The notes under the pieces: model-generated
What the model was told of the DNA's origin: nothing
Database searches by the model: none
Seen by the model: only the letters and a program-made list of their open reading frames with translations
Origin: Taeniopygia guttata
Lineage: Eukaryota; Chordata; Aves; Passeriformes; Estrildidae
Assembly: GCF_048771995.1 (NCBI RefSeq)
Contig: NC_133027.1
Location: forward strand, 60,759,501-60,823,500
Direction: 5' to 3'
Length of the DNA stretch: 64,000 nucleotides
Part shown: one piece after another, positions 47,477 to 62,600 of the stretch
How the letters are laid out: each line of letters begins with the position of its first letter
How positions within the stretch are numbered: the first letter of the stretch is position 1
Made by a program: the position numbers and the translations under genes

Positions 47477-50400
47477 CAGGTATATTTATATCTAGGGGTG
47501 TATTCTTCAGGCGTTTTCTTGTGTTGTTCGCCCTGAGTTACACTGGTGCCACCAAAAGCCATTTTGGCAGAGTATTTCTGCAGTATCTTCTGTCACAGTG
47601 TATTAAGGAAATTCTCTTCCCCACAGCACTTTTAAACAAGTATTTGATTTTAAGGTTTTTTTTCAATTTTTTCTTGTAATGTTCCAAGAGATTATGACTT
47701 CAACAATATTGAGAAAATATTTTCTGGAAGTTAGACTGTTACTAAAAAGCCAGAGGTAATGAAGGATATCATTAGGTACACGCAAAGAAATAAGGACATT
47801 AAAGGATTTGCAAAATGTAATTTCTCACTCAGGAGAAATAATGGGAGCAACTCTAAATAGTTCTGTACATTAGACATAGCTTCTACCACAAATAGCCTAC
47901 TCCAGTTTACTAGTAACAGCATGTGCTGTGATGCTTATTAGTGTTGTCCTGTGAAAAAGTAAATGGAAGATGACTGATACACAATATTTGCATCAATATC
48001 TGTTTACAGCTGTGGGTTCAGTTTTGAACAATAAATAAAGTTTATTACAGTTGAAACCTATGTGTGTGTGAGATAAATAATACATGTGTAAATACCTGGG
48101 AAAAGGTAGCATCAATAGGAAAGAAAATATAATAGCAGGAACGACATTTACAGAAAAGTGAAAATGGATCTAATTACTCAGTCATTAAAAAGATAGGGAA
48201 CTTTGCAACTGGTGTCAGCAAGAAAAGGACCTGGCCTAGGGTTTATTTGCATACAGTGGAATATTGGAATAAACTCACATGGTCCTAGTCTTATCTGAAA
48301 CACTGAAGTTTTGAGTCTGTGAGATATAAAGTATTATTTTTAATATATATTATTTGAATTTAAGTTAATTATAAATTAAATATAAAATGTAAGCTCCACC
48401 TGTTGGTGAAAATATGGGATTTCAAATTATACTCGCTAATAGCCCTATGATAGTAGCTCAATTACAACAGGGCTTTACAAGAAATTGATATGATGCTGAT
48501 TTTTCTGCTTAAAATCTGAAGAAATTTGAAGGAATATGGGCTGCATCTCAGGAGAAGCAAATATGAAAATGGCATGGGATCAATCAGCTTTATGACCAGC
48601 TGAGGCATCCAGGCTGTTTTAGCTCTCAAGCAAAAAAAGATGCCAGTTTAAGTTTTTCTGTGTGCAAAAAATGTCATGTCAGAACATTGTTGTATGTATT
48701 TAGACTATTTAGAATGCATTTCATACTTGATTGTCACCAAAGCTGAATTTTTTCATGGCACAGCCTCAAATGTCCTCAGTCTTTGTATACAAGTATTGTT
48801 CTGACATAGTTAAAAGTACACACTTTTTCCTAATTAGATGCCCATGCATAAAAGTTTCTAGGTTATTTCATGTGGTCATAACTTTTATTGTAATAACAAA
48901 TGATAATAGATGTATAATTGAAGAATTGAGTGAAATCCAGTAATCTTTGCTGATACTTTCACCTGTATAAACTTTTTGGTAGAAAAATTGCTTGCTAAAA
49001 TAACAATTTCAGTTTACAGCTGAAATGTTTTCAGACCACGTTGCTGACCATTGTAAGATTGGATCAGTCAGACTTCTACAAGGAATTTTTTGTGTGCAAT
49101 CATCCTATTTTACACACTGTTGTTATTAGTATTATTGCTGTTATACTTTGTTCTCCATATTTAATTGCTGTTTTTCCAGTAAATTATTATCTCAAAACAT
49201 AATCTCTGCCTTTTGTCCCTTTCTTACTGGAGGATAGTGGGGTAAATGGAAATGGCTTATTGGAGCTTAATTTCCAGCTGGTTTTAAACCATAACAACTG
49301 GTCATTTCTAGAAGGTGTCTCCAACTAGGCCTTGTATATTCTGCAAGAGGAAAAGTGAGCCTTCTAAGCTTTCATCTGTTTATTCTGCTTATTCCAGCCC
49401 TTTCATGCAAGTTAGGTAAGGCCTGCGGGAAGAGAACTTCCTTCTTATGGTCCTAACAAAGTTTACAGAAGAGATGTGAGAGAAGGAAGCTGGAAGGAAT
49501 TTTTCCATTCCTGTGAATGCCTGCCACCCACATGGGGACTTTCCAGACTCTTTGTCCTTTGATGTGCCAGCGTTAGCCCCAGAAGATATTTCTGATTACT
49601 TACCACAAAGGTGCTCATGTAACAAGGGATTATGAGCACTATAATGAAGACAGTTCTTAAATATGCAGGAAGAGGATGGAATATGGAGAGCACTGGTATA
49701 AATAGCAATAATAAAACTTTAGTGACCTCCCAGACTTTGGACAAATCCCTTTTTATACTGGAACATGGCCCAATAATCTACTAGAGAAGTTCTTAATCTA
49801 TTTTGTTTCATTCCTCCAGGGTAAGAGCAGTTGGAAAAAAATCATAAACAAAACAATGCAGAATGTTGGAGTGCTGGACAAATTTTTATTTTGGGAATGG
49901 CAGTAGTCCACCATCTGCTTATTTCATAATTCGATTGTGTGCAGAGCCTGCACATTTTGAAGCCAATGAAACATTCAGCACATACTCCATAGATCAGGTG
50001 GATGCCAGAGAAAGCTAAACTGAGCATCTGAAGAAGCTCAGGGTCAAGTTCTGAGATCAGTTTTGCAGAGACACCATCATGGGATCAGTTGGAGTTCTTC
50101 TCTTGGCTACAGCTTCAGTTCAGGTTCACCTGCCAGCATTGCAAGGGTTGAAACCAAAGTTGTGTCTGTAATGATGAAAAAGCATGTTCACCACTGGGAC
50201 TCTAATTTTACAGACTTGTTGAGCTCATTCTTAGATACTAATTATTTACTGGTCCTATGTTCAGGTTTGTAAAATTTAAAAATAACTCCCTCTAAAAGGA
50301 AGTACAGTCTTACTGAGCTAAACATTTTGTTGCTTGGGAATATTGTTAGTAGTTTTGCATTATGGCATTGTGTTATGAAAAACAGGATCCATACTATGCT

Positions 50401-53400
50401 CTTGAAATGCCACACTCCACTCAATTCTGAGATGGAAAAATCTATTTGACAGTTATTTTACATCAAGTTAAGGTAAATAAGATGACAATATGTAAATGCC
50501 CAAATTACATTGTAAAATTATGAAGAAATGTAACACCCAAAAGGGGTTAGAGACAGAAAATCTTGTATTTTCCACCCTGCTGGAAGTATTTTCATACCAC
50601 AAGGCCTCTATTCTTCAGCTTGTTCTCAAAGACACTGTTTTCTATTGTTTGTTAAAATAAAATGTTTATTTTTTCTGTTACAATACCTCATAAGGATCCT
50701 AAATAGATGATAGGAGCCCATTGCACCAGGCACTGTACAAACAAACACAGTTACTGCGCTCTCTGAGGAAGATTTTGTGACCAAATAAAATATTGAAGAA
50801 AATAAATTAGCAAATGGGAAGAAGTTTAGGGAATATAACAGCAGAGACATGTATATTTGTATAGTCAGAGTAATTTTAGAAGCCATGAGCTGCAAAAAAA
50901 GTACAAAGCTGTTATGAAACCTCTTCAGTATTAACTCTGTACAGGCTCTGTAATGGTTTCTTGCTCTTTGATAGTGAAGGCGATACATTTTAGAGCCCCT
51001 GGTTTGAGCTAAATGTTTTGCTTAGTTCAATATTTACACTCAATGTGAAATAAACCTGAATATTACTTCAGACAATTTTTCTGGTAGAGCCAAGTAATTC
51101 AGTTGTAGGGGAAATCTTCCTACTTAAGTCAGCCTATCACTGTGGGTTTGTCAGGCCACATTTTTTTGACCAGGAACAGTGTTTTTCTTGTTACCATTTC
51201 AATAATGCTGTGTAGCAAAAACTAAATACTCAAAGAACGAAGACTTCATGTTAACAAAAAATCTGGCAGAAATTTCTGTCCAGGCTGCTGAGTTTTTTCC
51301 TAACATAACTCAGGAAGTACAAAGATCCATGGCTTTATTGTCATAGTAGATGGCTAAAATTAATTATATTTATTTTAAAGTATTAGAATTTCTTTTGATG
51401 CTCAATTCTTCTGATGTGCCTTTTTATTTGTGAGCCATTTAATCAACTCGGGTCACATTGTAAAGCTCTAGCTGTAGCCATCCACAAAAGAAAGTTTATT
51501 TTTACTTGACAATTTTGACTTTCACTTGATCATGCCCTTTTAGGTAGTAGGTCATTGTCATTTATAAGAAATACCAGTTAATGTAGATTTTGGGTTAAAA
51601 TTTGAGGAATGTCATGAATTATGAGAATCAGGACTGCTCTCATTTACAATATCTGCTGGCTTCTGTAGAAATGGGGTTTTTCACACTTGCAAGTAGGACT
51701 TAAAAACAAAACCACAGGCTCAGTACTACCAGCAGCTGCACTTTTCATCCATTTATCACTGGGAATTTTAAAGCATTGTGAAACATTGGTAGTTCAGTGA
51801 GCTTGGTCTTGTTCACCTAGCATCCAAGTGTCTGTGTTGGAGGATGTTCCTGAGGATTATAGTTGTTTGAATCATAATTAGGTGCTCTAATGTTCCAGTT
51901 TTAAGCATTAAGTATCCCCAAGTTAAAAATAAGGAAAGTTTTGTTGCTTGCAACATCTCCCACGAAGATATTAATTTAAAATACAACATACCACATCAAT
52001 TGGAACCCAGACTTTTGTACTCTGATTATAGAAAATAAGTACAAAATTACCTAAATCTTTGAGGACCACACAGGTTCATCACCACACCACATTTCCAGCT
52101 ATGCCTCCTTTGCAGTAGTTAATTTATGGTCTTGTTAAACCCACCTATGGACAGGGAATGGCACAGAGCCTTGTATGTCCTGCACGAAGGGGGATCACAA
52201 AACAGGCTATGTCCCTGGGCTTTCCTTTCCTGCTGCCGCAGGTGTTTTGCAGGACAGTTTACAAACATATGTTTACCTCATCTGGACCACTGAACATTGT
52301 GGTAGAATTAGATGAGGTCCTGGAAATTCTCATCTTCCTTGCTTGTGTCAGGCAAGTCAGTTGCTGCCTGATCTTTCAGAAATAAGCAATACTCTTTATA
52401 AGTGCCTCATAGCTGTGGTGGATTGTTTATGCTCCCAGAAAATGTGACATGAAAAAAGACGACCTAAAAGGAACCTTTTAGCCTCAGTTCTCTAGTTTCT
52501 GTCTTTCAAGTCCAGAGGTGGGATTTGGGTCTGGGAAGTAGAGCATGGAAGGATTTCTGTCTTCAGTATGTGGGAAGGGGATTTTTAAAATGCGGGAGGC
52601 AGAAACTTCGGGACATGAATGTTGAGCCAAGCTCTGTGACCACTGGGTGCCACTCTTGTTCCACGACGAGCGAACTGCTGTGTCTTTAACAAGGACCAAA
52701 AAGTTTACTGACTCGACTGAATGTCCTTATGTTGAGTCAGGCTGCCAGAATGCGAATGCCATATATTCTGCCTAGAAGAAATAAAAAGCAGAAGGTCAAT
52801 GATAGACACTTACAGTAAGCAAGAAAGGAAGATTCAGTAAGCAAAATCCAAGCAGTAAAACCTGGAAGTTCAGATCTGCTGAATATACCACAAGTAAGGG
52901 TAGGTTGTTCATCATAGTTGCGAGCTCCTAAGAAGTCAATGTCAGATTTTGTATATTCCTAAGGAAATGGTGAAGAAACTGATTTAAAAATATGTTTTTA
53001 AAATAAAACATTTAATTAACAGATCTTAAGTCAGCTTTTTGCATCTAATGCAGCTGGCAAAATAAAACGTAGTTCCTCTGTTTGAACCATAACCTATTTC
53101 TATTGTTAGGGTGCTGTAACAACCACAGCATTCTGATCGTGCATTGCTAAGGGGGCAGACAACCACCACTGCTGTAGTACTGAGTATGGGAGAGTAAAGC
53201 TAACTGCAATGGTTTCTCTGTCCATACTAAGAGAAGTGCTAAACAGAAATAAAAAAATCATCAGCAAAACATTGCTCCCATAATCAACAGTGTGAGGTTT
53301 TTAAATAAATATGTTTTTCGTAGGCTTTATCTGGCATAAATTGCTACATTTCTGTTAAAGTTGTGATGACAGCACTGATTCCTAACAGGTGTGAATACGC

Positions 53401-56191
53401 CTTAATTCTTTTAAGTCTTGTTAGTTTGATTTGATTTTAAACCAAAATATTCTAATGTCTTCAAAAATGCAGCAGTGAACTGCTCACTTCCAGATACATT
53501 CTGTCATAATGTGATCTGAAAATGGTGGTGGATTGAGATGGATTTCTTTCTGGCTCTTCATTTGTGGAATTCTTGTTTGAAATTTGTTTGGAGCCACAGC
53601 TTCTCTTGGACTGCAAAAATGAATGCGTCTGTTTAGTCCTGTGTATTAAATAGATACTTTTCAATGTTTATTCAAAGCTTAGAATGGATTTTTTGTATCA
53701 TAGTCACACCCAAAGGCCCCTAGCTGAACTCTAGCACATCAGAAATTGTACTAGCACAGCAGAAGACGTGACCTCTTGTTAGGGAAACCTTGCTGTGTGA
53801 GTCCAAAAGAATAGGTGGAAGTGGATGCTAATAGGTTAGGAGAATAAGAAGGTACAGAGTTAGCACTGGTCAGCATGACAAGCTGTGGTCACAGGAAGGC
53901 AGCTTTTGTCCTATAGAATCACAAAAGAAGGGTACAGTGACAGAACTCTGCTGATGTTTATGGGGAGGGCAGAGGGGAAGAAACATCAAGGTGCTTCTTT
54001 GAAACACTGGCTGCTCTCATGAACCATGGCCTTTCATAATAACTAGGTTTCCAGGAAGCAGCCTCAGAAATATTTGTGCAGAGGCAAGTGAATGTGAGAG
54101 TTTGTGGTATATGTTGCAATATAAAAGGTGAAGCAGTGGAAGATGTAAAGAGAGGAGGGAATAGACCAAAGGAAGACGGAGAGAGATACGTGTTGAAGGA
54201 TGGATATGACAAGTGGTGCAAGGAGGCATTTGTAAAAGCCAGAGGGAAGGTTGTTTAATATTGCAAAATATGAAAAGTTGAGAATGGAAAAGAATTCTAG
54301 CTGTATTCATGAAAAAGTAACTTAGAGAATTTGTGCAGACATATGTGGAAAACAAAGGTTAAGGATGAGGCCCAATTAGATGTCCAAGGTGATAGTGATA
54401 ACCTGATTATATGAGTAGATAGGATCACAGTGATCAGAAAAAAGTATTGCTAGGAAAGAACATTTTAAGGTGTTTTTTCTCCAGGCCCTGCCATTCCAGG
54501 CCTCATTCTGGGCACAGAGGTACACACTGGAAGTTTTAGCTCTTACTCCTCCCTCTGCTAAGAGTAAAGCGAATGGAGATTGGAAAGCACTTGCCAAAGA
54601 CTCCATATATTTGACAGCAGAAAGAATTTGGAAAGTATTTGTAGGAAAAGAGGCGTTTACTAGGACTGAATCTGTAAAATGAGGACCATATGAAAGCTTG
54701 GATCTGGCTGTGATTTAGTATTGGAGAAGATCGAGCCAAGACTGAAGATTTATTTCTCTAAGTACCTTGGAACCTTTGGTTCTGTGTCAAATAAAAGACC
54801 TTAAACAGGAATTAAAATCAGCAGGAGCCCAAGACATGGTTTCACTTGGGTAAGTAGATCACTGACTTGTAGCATCACAGTGGTGAACCAAGGCATCATA
54901 AGAAGAGTGGAAATAGGACATCAGGAGACTTTGGGGTGAAGATAAGTGGCTTATATTTGGTATGAGAGAAATGGAGACTACTTTTGATTACATCCACAGT
55001 AAATAGGCTGCGCAGGGTCTAAATACCTTTGTAGATATTACTAAAGCCTGCAGTCAATTATGTGACACTGCTGGAAAAGAAGTCCTTAGAGACTTGAGGA
55101 GATATCTGTGCAAGGAGTCAGTTTGCAAGGTGGTGTATCAAGATATATGTCTGAATATAAGTAATATCAAAGTACCTCATCTATAAGTTCCATCTACTCA
55201 TAGCAGCTGGATGTGGAACAGACACAGCTGATATAGGGGCTAGACAGGCATTTAATGTAACTTTTATTTTTCAGGAGTAATACAGCTTTCCAATATCCAT
55301 TCATTAACTCCAGGCTGGTTTTTTTATGACTATTCTCCATGTCTCTTGCATTTTATAAATCCAAGCATCAGAGTGGGTCAAATTTAGCTACTTCATTTCT
55401 TAGTACCCTTCTAGTAATCAGTACAAAATTCAGATACTACAAGCTAAAACAATTGGTACTTTTCAAATATCTTGAATAAGCTATATTCTGCAATTGTTTC
55501 TTTGTTGTCTTTAATAACTACCTCACAAAGACTTTTCTTAGTCTTAGGTAGTGAGTATATGAGTTATTTCATATAGTTAGAAAGGCACTCAGCTCACAAT
55601 GTCTTATCCTTAGCCAGTCATTTCCTCTTTGAGAGGAGGTACACAAGCTTCCTCTTTGAGATCTATAATAGGTTTTCTCTGAGGTGTCATGTAGGTCCTC
55701 TGCCAAGACCCATATTTGAATTGCTAAGGTCAGTTTGGACAGCGCAATCTTGAATTTAACATCTTCCTTGCTTTCCAAAATTGCAGTAGGTTATCATGGC
55801 CCCATTTCCCCACTAAACAAATGACATTTCCAGCTTCTACAGTGACCTTGGTATCTCAAATGAGACATGACAATTACTGGCACAAGAGTGATTTTTTTCA
55901 TCAGAGAGCAAAAGTCTTATTTTTGGTAAGTAGCTGAACACTGAATTATATCACCATTGAGAATACTGTGTAGGATGGAAGTTATTGTCAAAGGCTCTAT
56001 CTCTGTGTAACTTCTCCATCAGACTGAGTATAAAACAGATTACATTTTTACTTTTGGTCCCTGTTTTTTTCTCTGCAGGTACAATATTCCCTAGAGCTAC
56101 TTTATGTATAATAATGAAAAGGCAGAAACTTACACAAATGGCCCTGAGACTTGTAAAATTGAAAACAGGAAACACAGCAATGTCTTTATGG
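47351..56191. other. Intergenic DNA right of TFB1M
   Basis: AT-rich. Apart from the (TA)16 run I see no exon, RNA gene or mobile element. In human the next gene on this side is NOX3, and no NOX3-like exon was recognised. Confidence 0.6.
47441..47472 (+). repeat. (TA)16 microsatellite
   Basis: Sixteen TA units about 95 bases beyond the TFB1M CpG island. Confidence 0.97.
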
Positions 56192-56610
56192 TATCACAGA
56201 ATCATTTAGGCTGGAAGGAAGCTGTTGAGATAATCTAGACCTGTGTTTCAGTTTGTGCCCATTTCCTCTTGTCCTGTGAGTAGGAACTGCTGAGAAGAGT
56301 CTGGCTCTTGTTTTCTTCATTTTCTCTCATCAGATACTAAAAACACTGGCAAGATCCCTCTGAGCCTTTTCTTCTCCAAGCTCTTTCAGCCTGTTCTTTC
56401 ATGCTCCAGATAAATTATTATTTTAGTGGTCCTGTGCTATATTCAGTCTGGTAAATCTGTATCTTTCTCATTCTGTGCAGTGCAGCCCTGGACCCACCAC
56501 TCCAGATGTGTCTCACTGCTGCTGAGCAGAGGGAAAGGATCACCCGGATCACCTTCCTCAACCTGCCCTTCCAAATGCTGCCCCAGGGGTTATTGCAATT
56601 GAATGGTCAT
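56192..56610 (-). mobile_element. CR1 LINE fragment, reversed, about 420 bp
   Basis: Begins on the + strand with ATCACAGAATCATTTAGGCT, the reversed CR1 3' end. It continues through TTGTGCCCATTTCCTCTTGT, AAGATCCCTCTGAGCC, CTTCTCCAAGCT, CCAGATGTGTCTCACTGC and AGGGAAAGGATCACC, all in CR1 order. A deletion of part of the 3' end follows the first 40 bases. This is the clearest LINE copy in the intergenic part. Confidence 0.88.
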
Positions 56611-59600
56611 GTTTTAATTGAATCAAGATCTGTATTTTGAAGAACTGATCATTTCATCCTGTGCTATTCTTGGGACATCTGCCTGGGGATCCTGTAGGGA
56701 ATAAACTGGCATCTCATTTGCTGCTTGTCTGTAGAGTAAACTAAGCAATGTGAACTAAGCTCTTGGAATTTTGTCTGCCCCAGGAACGTAGGTGGTTTCC
56801 AAGCCAAAATGAAGAGACTTCCAACATACAGCGCTGTCCTCCATTCTGGACATGATTTTCATTGTTTTGAACTGGTTGTAGGAGAGTACATTTTCTTCTA
56901 AGCAGCTGCACAAGTGCACATAACTTGATTATTGGTCCATAACAGACAGGCTCTAGGTAGACTTTCTCAAGTCTAAACCTACATGCATCAGGGTCACAGC
57001 TGTTTGCCACCATCACCTTATCTGTCTCAGTATCAGTATGTCTTTGGCTACATGGTGGGATCCACAGCTGCATTCAATAAACCTGCCTTGGGTCTGTTAC
57101 TCAGCTTTGGGAGTTCTGACTTATCTGCTACCTCTGTACTTCCACTGTAGTTCTGGAAGGTCTCCATCAACCTTTGAGATACTGGTGATCAACATGAGGT
57201 TCCATAGACATTAGTTTTTGACTGCTCACAGTGAAATCAGTTACAGACCTCTCCCTTCTGCCAAGGTGATCACCTCTCCTGAATCACTTTCGTTATGTAC
57301 CAAAATTCCCAGTGTGTATGGACAGAGAAAACTAGATCTGGTTCAGAAGGAGGGATAGCCTAGAAGTTCAAGAGGGGTTGACAAACTGAAGAGCTCAAGA
57401 CCTTAGGCTTTTGACTCCTTTGATTGTCTTGAAGCCCAACTCAAAATTCCTATCAGTTTTCTACATGTTATATAATTTTTCAATAACTGAAGATACTGCC
57501 AGAAGCAAAACTTTCCTTTGTATGATGCCAGATAGATAGCTATTTCAAAATCAATGATTCATCAGGGGAACATGTTTCTGAGTGAGCTGTACAAACTCCT
57601 GAGCTGCAGTGATGATATTGTCCTGAAATGATGAATCTGAAAAGAATGTTCCCTGCTTAAATTACCAGTAGGCATCTGCAATCACTTTTCTACAGCCAGG
57701 CATGGCACCTCTGTGCCCTGTGCCATGCACAAAAACAACTCATTGACATCTGAGACATTTGTGGGCCACAGAGATGACTCTGAAACATCTGTAAAAGAGC
57801 TGCTGCCATGTTAATACTCCCTCTCTTTGTGTGACATACCTGAAAAAGAATTATTGCTAGGGCCTCCACCTACTTTACAGCCTTCTACAGCTCATGTTGC
57901 CCTACCACCCATTCTGCCACTGAGCAAGACCTTGTTGTCCATATTTGCTCCACTAAGGGACTGATCTTCATCTCTTCTGACCATGACGGAGGATTGCCAA
58001 AGCCATGCTGGTTAGAATCTCTTAAGCTGGCTCAGTTTGCATGTCACAACAAATGCAAACACCAGGAAGAAGACAATAATCCCACAAGGCAGCCTGAGTT
58101 AGACTTCCAGCTACTCCTGGTAGTAGGAAGAACTATGCTTCAATGAACAATGGTCTCTAGAAATGCTGTGTCCCCTCTTGCACTTCCTCTGCCTCTCCCT
58201 TTCCTTTGACATCTTCCAATTACAGTGTGCTAATTCCCAACACCATGAAAGTCCTCATGCCTTTGACATGGCTTAGTATTGAAAATACTAATCTATATAT
58301 GTCCCAAATTTATGTCACATGGATGTCTGCGTCACATTGAAAGTCAATGCAATTTAGTCTCTTAATTCCTTTTGAAATGTTACCTTTGATGATCCCATGC
58401 ATTTGAAAAATGCAGTTCTAAATATAATTTTGATGTAGTTGATAACATAGGCAACTAAATGTTATGATTTTCAGCAGCTGTAGCATCATTTAGAGACTTT
58501 AGCAGATGTGGGTTTTATAACCATATTCATCTGATCATCTCCTCCCAGCCTAAACACATACTGAATTCTTACTCTTGTCTATTTCTCAAAGCAAACTATC
58601 CAAATAAGAGCAGCAAAGAATGCAAACGAAACATAAAGGCTTGTGAAAGCACTGTCATGGACAATGCCCCAAGTTAAAGTCATTTTGCTAGATGTGAAAT
58701 TAACTTGCAAATACCGTAGATTCATAGTTATCTTAAGAATGGTCTATGCTTTTTCCTCCTCCTAAGGTGAAGGGGTCTGCCTAGTCTAGCCTTGGTTTTT
58801 ATTTTAATGTTTTCATATTTATATTCTTCCAGTCATCTGCACACAAAAATCATTCTGCTAAAAAATGGCATAGTTCACACTGTCGGTGCCGTTGTTGGAC
58901 TTCGATACTTGGATATTCAAGTCCTTTACTGAAGCAGCAATGTAAGACTGAGCTGACAAAAATACCTTTTCTAGATCTTCTAAACAGGGATGTATGTACA
59001 AGGAGTAACTCTGTGAAGATAATTAAAGGATGTTTTTTGCAGAAAGTGCTTTTGCAATATAAAGTCATTCTGTATTTAAATATCTTAGGTAATCTCTGGG
59101 TTTAGGGAGATTTTTACTTTAATTGTTCATTTTTTCCCTTCCCATATCACAGTTTAATCATGTGCTCCATCCTTTTAAAGTGACTGGGTGGAATTTTAAG
59201 TGGCAGCATACTAAAAATGTAATTCAGCTGTGGAGCTGCTATAATTCTGATGGTTTGGGTTCAACCCTACATGCAAGCATTAATTAGCTTCAGTTCATGA
59301 AGCAGGCTTTCAATAGCTGAATTTCTAGATTGATATTGTCTTTTAGAATAGTTTTCATTCTTCATCTTAACAGTATGCTCCAGTGCTTTGTGGCAGCTAG
59401 TGGAGTTGAACTTAGTATGTAAGGTATGAATGACATTTGCCTCCCTCAAATTTATTTTATTAAAAGTGAATTTTGAAAATGCATAGATCCCTTTCCTCTG
59501 ATGAGCCTTGTATCTTTGTACACTACTTAACACCAATCAAAAGAAATAGGATAAAGTCAGCATAATAAAACGCCTTCTGTTCTGTTCTTCCCATCACAAC

Positions 59601-62600
59601 TGCAAATGTTCATAAATGTTTTCTGATTGATTCTGCATAGGGTGAAGTGTTCTAAATCCTTCCTTCCCTAGCATTAATATAATAGAAAATACTAGAGAAT
59701 AGAATGAGAAGGAATGAATTTACTCTTGTAAATAGCATTATTGAAGACACAGCTTTAATATACCTTTAAGTTGGGCAATAACCAAATACACTAGTCTGGG
59801 TGACTGTGGAGCCAATAAGTGAAGTGATAAAGAGTCGCGAAAAAGACTTCATATCTGGTTATGTTAGAATTTATTTTAAACTATTAATAGAGGATAGACA
59901 TAAGAAATAACCAGGTACCCCTTTGCAATCCTAGAAAATTCTTGAAGTACAGACAAGGTGGCAGAAATCAGAAAGCAAGCAAATGTGGTGTTGCCTCAAA
60001 ATGGTCATAAAGATGATGAGTGCATCCCAGGAAGCTGAAGCAGAATGTTGCTTATTTATTTAGCTTTATTATTTTAATTGTATATTCTTGACAATACTTG
60101 TTTAAAGAGGAGGTTTAATACTTGAAAATTTTCTGATCTGCCCTACCTGAAAATGAAATCTTGGCTCTCCTGACAGTGCTATGCTGTGCTGTCTGATATT
60201 TAACTGGATCCTGTTATGGGACACAACAAGTATTTTCCTGTGTTCTTCGCTCAGAGTAGGATCTGGCTTCAGTCCAGCATCAAAATCTTGTTCAGATACT
60301 CAATAATATTTCTTAGTAATAACCCCAAACTTTGTTTATTTTCTGTTAAATATTTTTGCTTGCTTTAGATCTCCTATTTTAACACAGAAATCATTCATTG
60401 TCTGCTAGAGGATCCACTTTTCATGTGCATGCTTTATATCATAGATAGAATTCTAGGAATGCTATCTAGGAATGCAAGTATGAATCATACTGGTCCTGAG
60501 AATCAAAACATTTGCCTTTCAAACCATGCTGCTCATTAACAATAGAACAGAAAATAATTCAAGTCAGTTTTGTGTTCATTCAGAAAGCTCACATATATTT
60601 TTAAGGGTCATGTCAAATATATGTACTACAGTCTATAACAGAGGGAGATTTCTGTAACAGTTCAAGGAATCGTCTTTGTCCTGAAAACCTGTTTAATCCT
60701 TGTCCTGACACTCTTTTGAGAATTTGAGGCAAACCACTTAGCATTTCTGTGATTCAGTTCCTCAACTAAAACTGGAAGTAATAAATTTTACACCTGATAG
60801 TGGCATTGTGAGAAAACATACATTCAAAGCATTTTGAACTCCACTTAGACTTTATTCATGGCTATCTATATGTATAGCAATAAGACTATGGTATTTTCTA
60901 CATGTATAGCATGTAGCAAAGCAACAGCTATTTCATTATAAACAAGTCAGACAGTTTAGAATTATTTTTTTTCTTTGAAGTTCAGTGTTAAATATTTGCC
61001 ATATATCATTCAGCACCAGTCTTGACTAACACCCAAATTCTACTGTCCTCATTTTAGCAATAGCTCTTGTTAATTTTGTTGTCTGGGTTCTAAAGTTTTG
61101 ATTCTGCAGAATGCTGAGCAGATACAGTTTTTTTTAGTTTTGCTAGAAGCACTTTCAGTTCAGCAGCTCCCAGAAGCAGACCATTTTTAAAGAATTTTCA
61201 GGCTCCTTTATAAAAGCACAATGTTATAGAAGGATGATGGGCTTGCTTAGATAGATGTTGGTTGGCCAGAATTTGTTATTATGCTGGATGTTTCTTAATA
61301 TAGAAACATGTTTGTAATGCCAAACACATAAGAAAATAGTTGATGTACATTCCTGTCAGAGAAATTGTATTTGGGCATGTTTGTATTACACAAAGTCCAG
61401 TTCAGTCAAATCTATCTGTTCTCCCCATGATTTGTATTTGAAGTAACTTCAGTGTTGACCAGTATCACAGAATACATTTGTTTGTTTTGTCCTTTGATAT
61501 TACATTCAAAGTTGTCCAACTGTGCCTCTTAACTATCTTCCTCTTGCCAGTGTGGTAAAGAATCTAAAAAAGGGTGATCTTAAATGGCTAACTCTGCATT
61601 GGTATGCATTCTGCATAGCCCACTGAATTTTCTTAGCAGCACAACAACCCAGAAAATTACATGGATATTTTACTAATATTAATGATAAAATAGTGGGCAT
61701 TCTTCAATCTTAAAATTTTTTATCTAAATGTAATGTAATTGTATGGTAATATATAACTAATGACTGTGATATGTTGCAGGTTGACTATGTGCCTGAGACC
61801 TTTTGAATTCATCTTTCCTTTTTTGAACCTTGATGAATTCCTAGAAACATGAGAACAAATTCATTGTGCTTGTTACAGTAAGAGGGAATTGTGTATGTGA
61901 TATCTAAAGCAGATAGGTATCTGCAAATTTCCTGTGTGCATCCACACTGCAACTACTGTGTGTTAGCTTGGGCTTGTGCACACATCCTTATCTTTACTCA
62001 CAAAGTCCCATTTAGTTCAGTTTTTTGACAGTAATGATTTCTGTGAAGGTCTTTGCTGCCTTAGACAGCAGCAGGAGGAAAAACATTGGTTTTGTGCAAA
62101 GAACCTCTCTCAAGCAAGGGCACAGGAGGTTCAGCGTTTAAGGCAGTGATAGTGGGGAATGGTCAGCAGTACACTGAATTCTGTTTCAGAGGACAGGCTC
62201 TTATTTGGCCCCTCTCCTCCTTATTTGCATATATCCACAGAATAAAATGTTCAAATGTTCAGATCTCCATATTCATCATTTGGCCAAAATAAAAGAAGAT
62301 AAAACCTCTCCCCAAGCCCACTTTTTTTCTTTTTTTTTTTCTTTTTTTTTCTTAATAAAAGCTGCAAGACCATTAAAAACTGGGCCTTTTATTAGAGTGT
62401 GTAACTGCAATCTTATCTGTGTACCTTAAGGCGAGTGTGATTGTAAGTTATCTTTCATATTCGGAATTACTGTACCAGAGAATTGGTCTCTAGACAAGTA
62501 TCAAGACAGTCTGGTAGTGCAATAGCTGAATAATAGAGATCAGCCTTCAGGACCCAGCCTTGAGCCTGACATCAGTCCTCTCTGCATGAGCTTCAAAGGA

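Noticed and set aside
54017..54355. 112-codon - frame
   Set aside because: Composition follows the purine-rich + strand. No known protein features.
61465..61480. ATCACAGAAT resembling a reversed CR1 end
   Set aside because: The match is about ten bases and no CR1 body follows.
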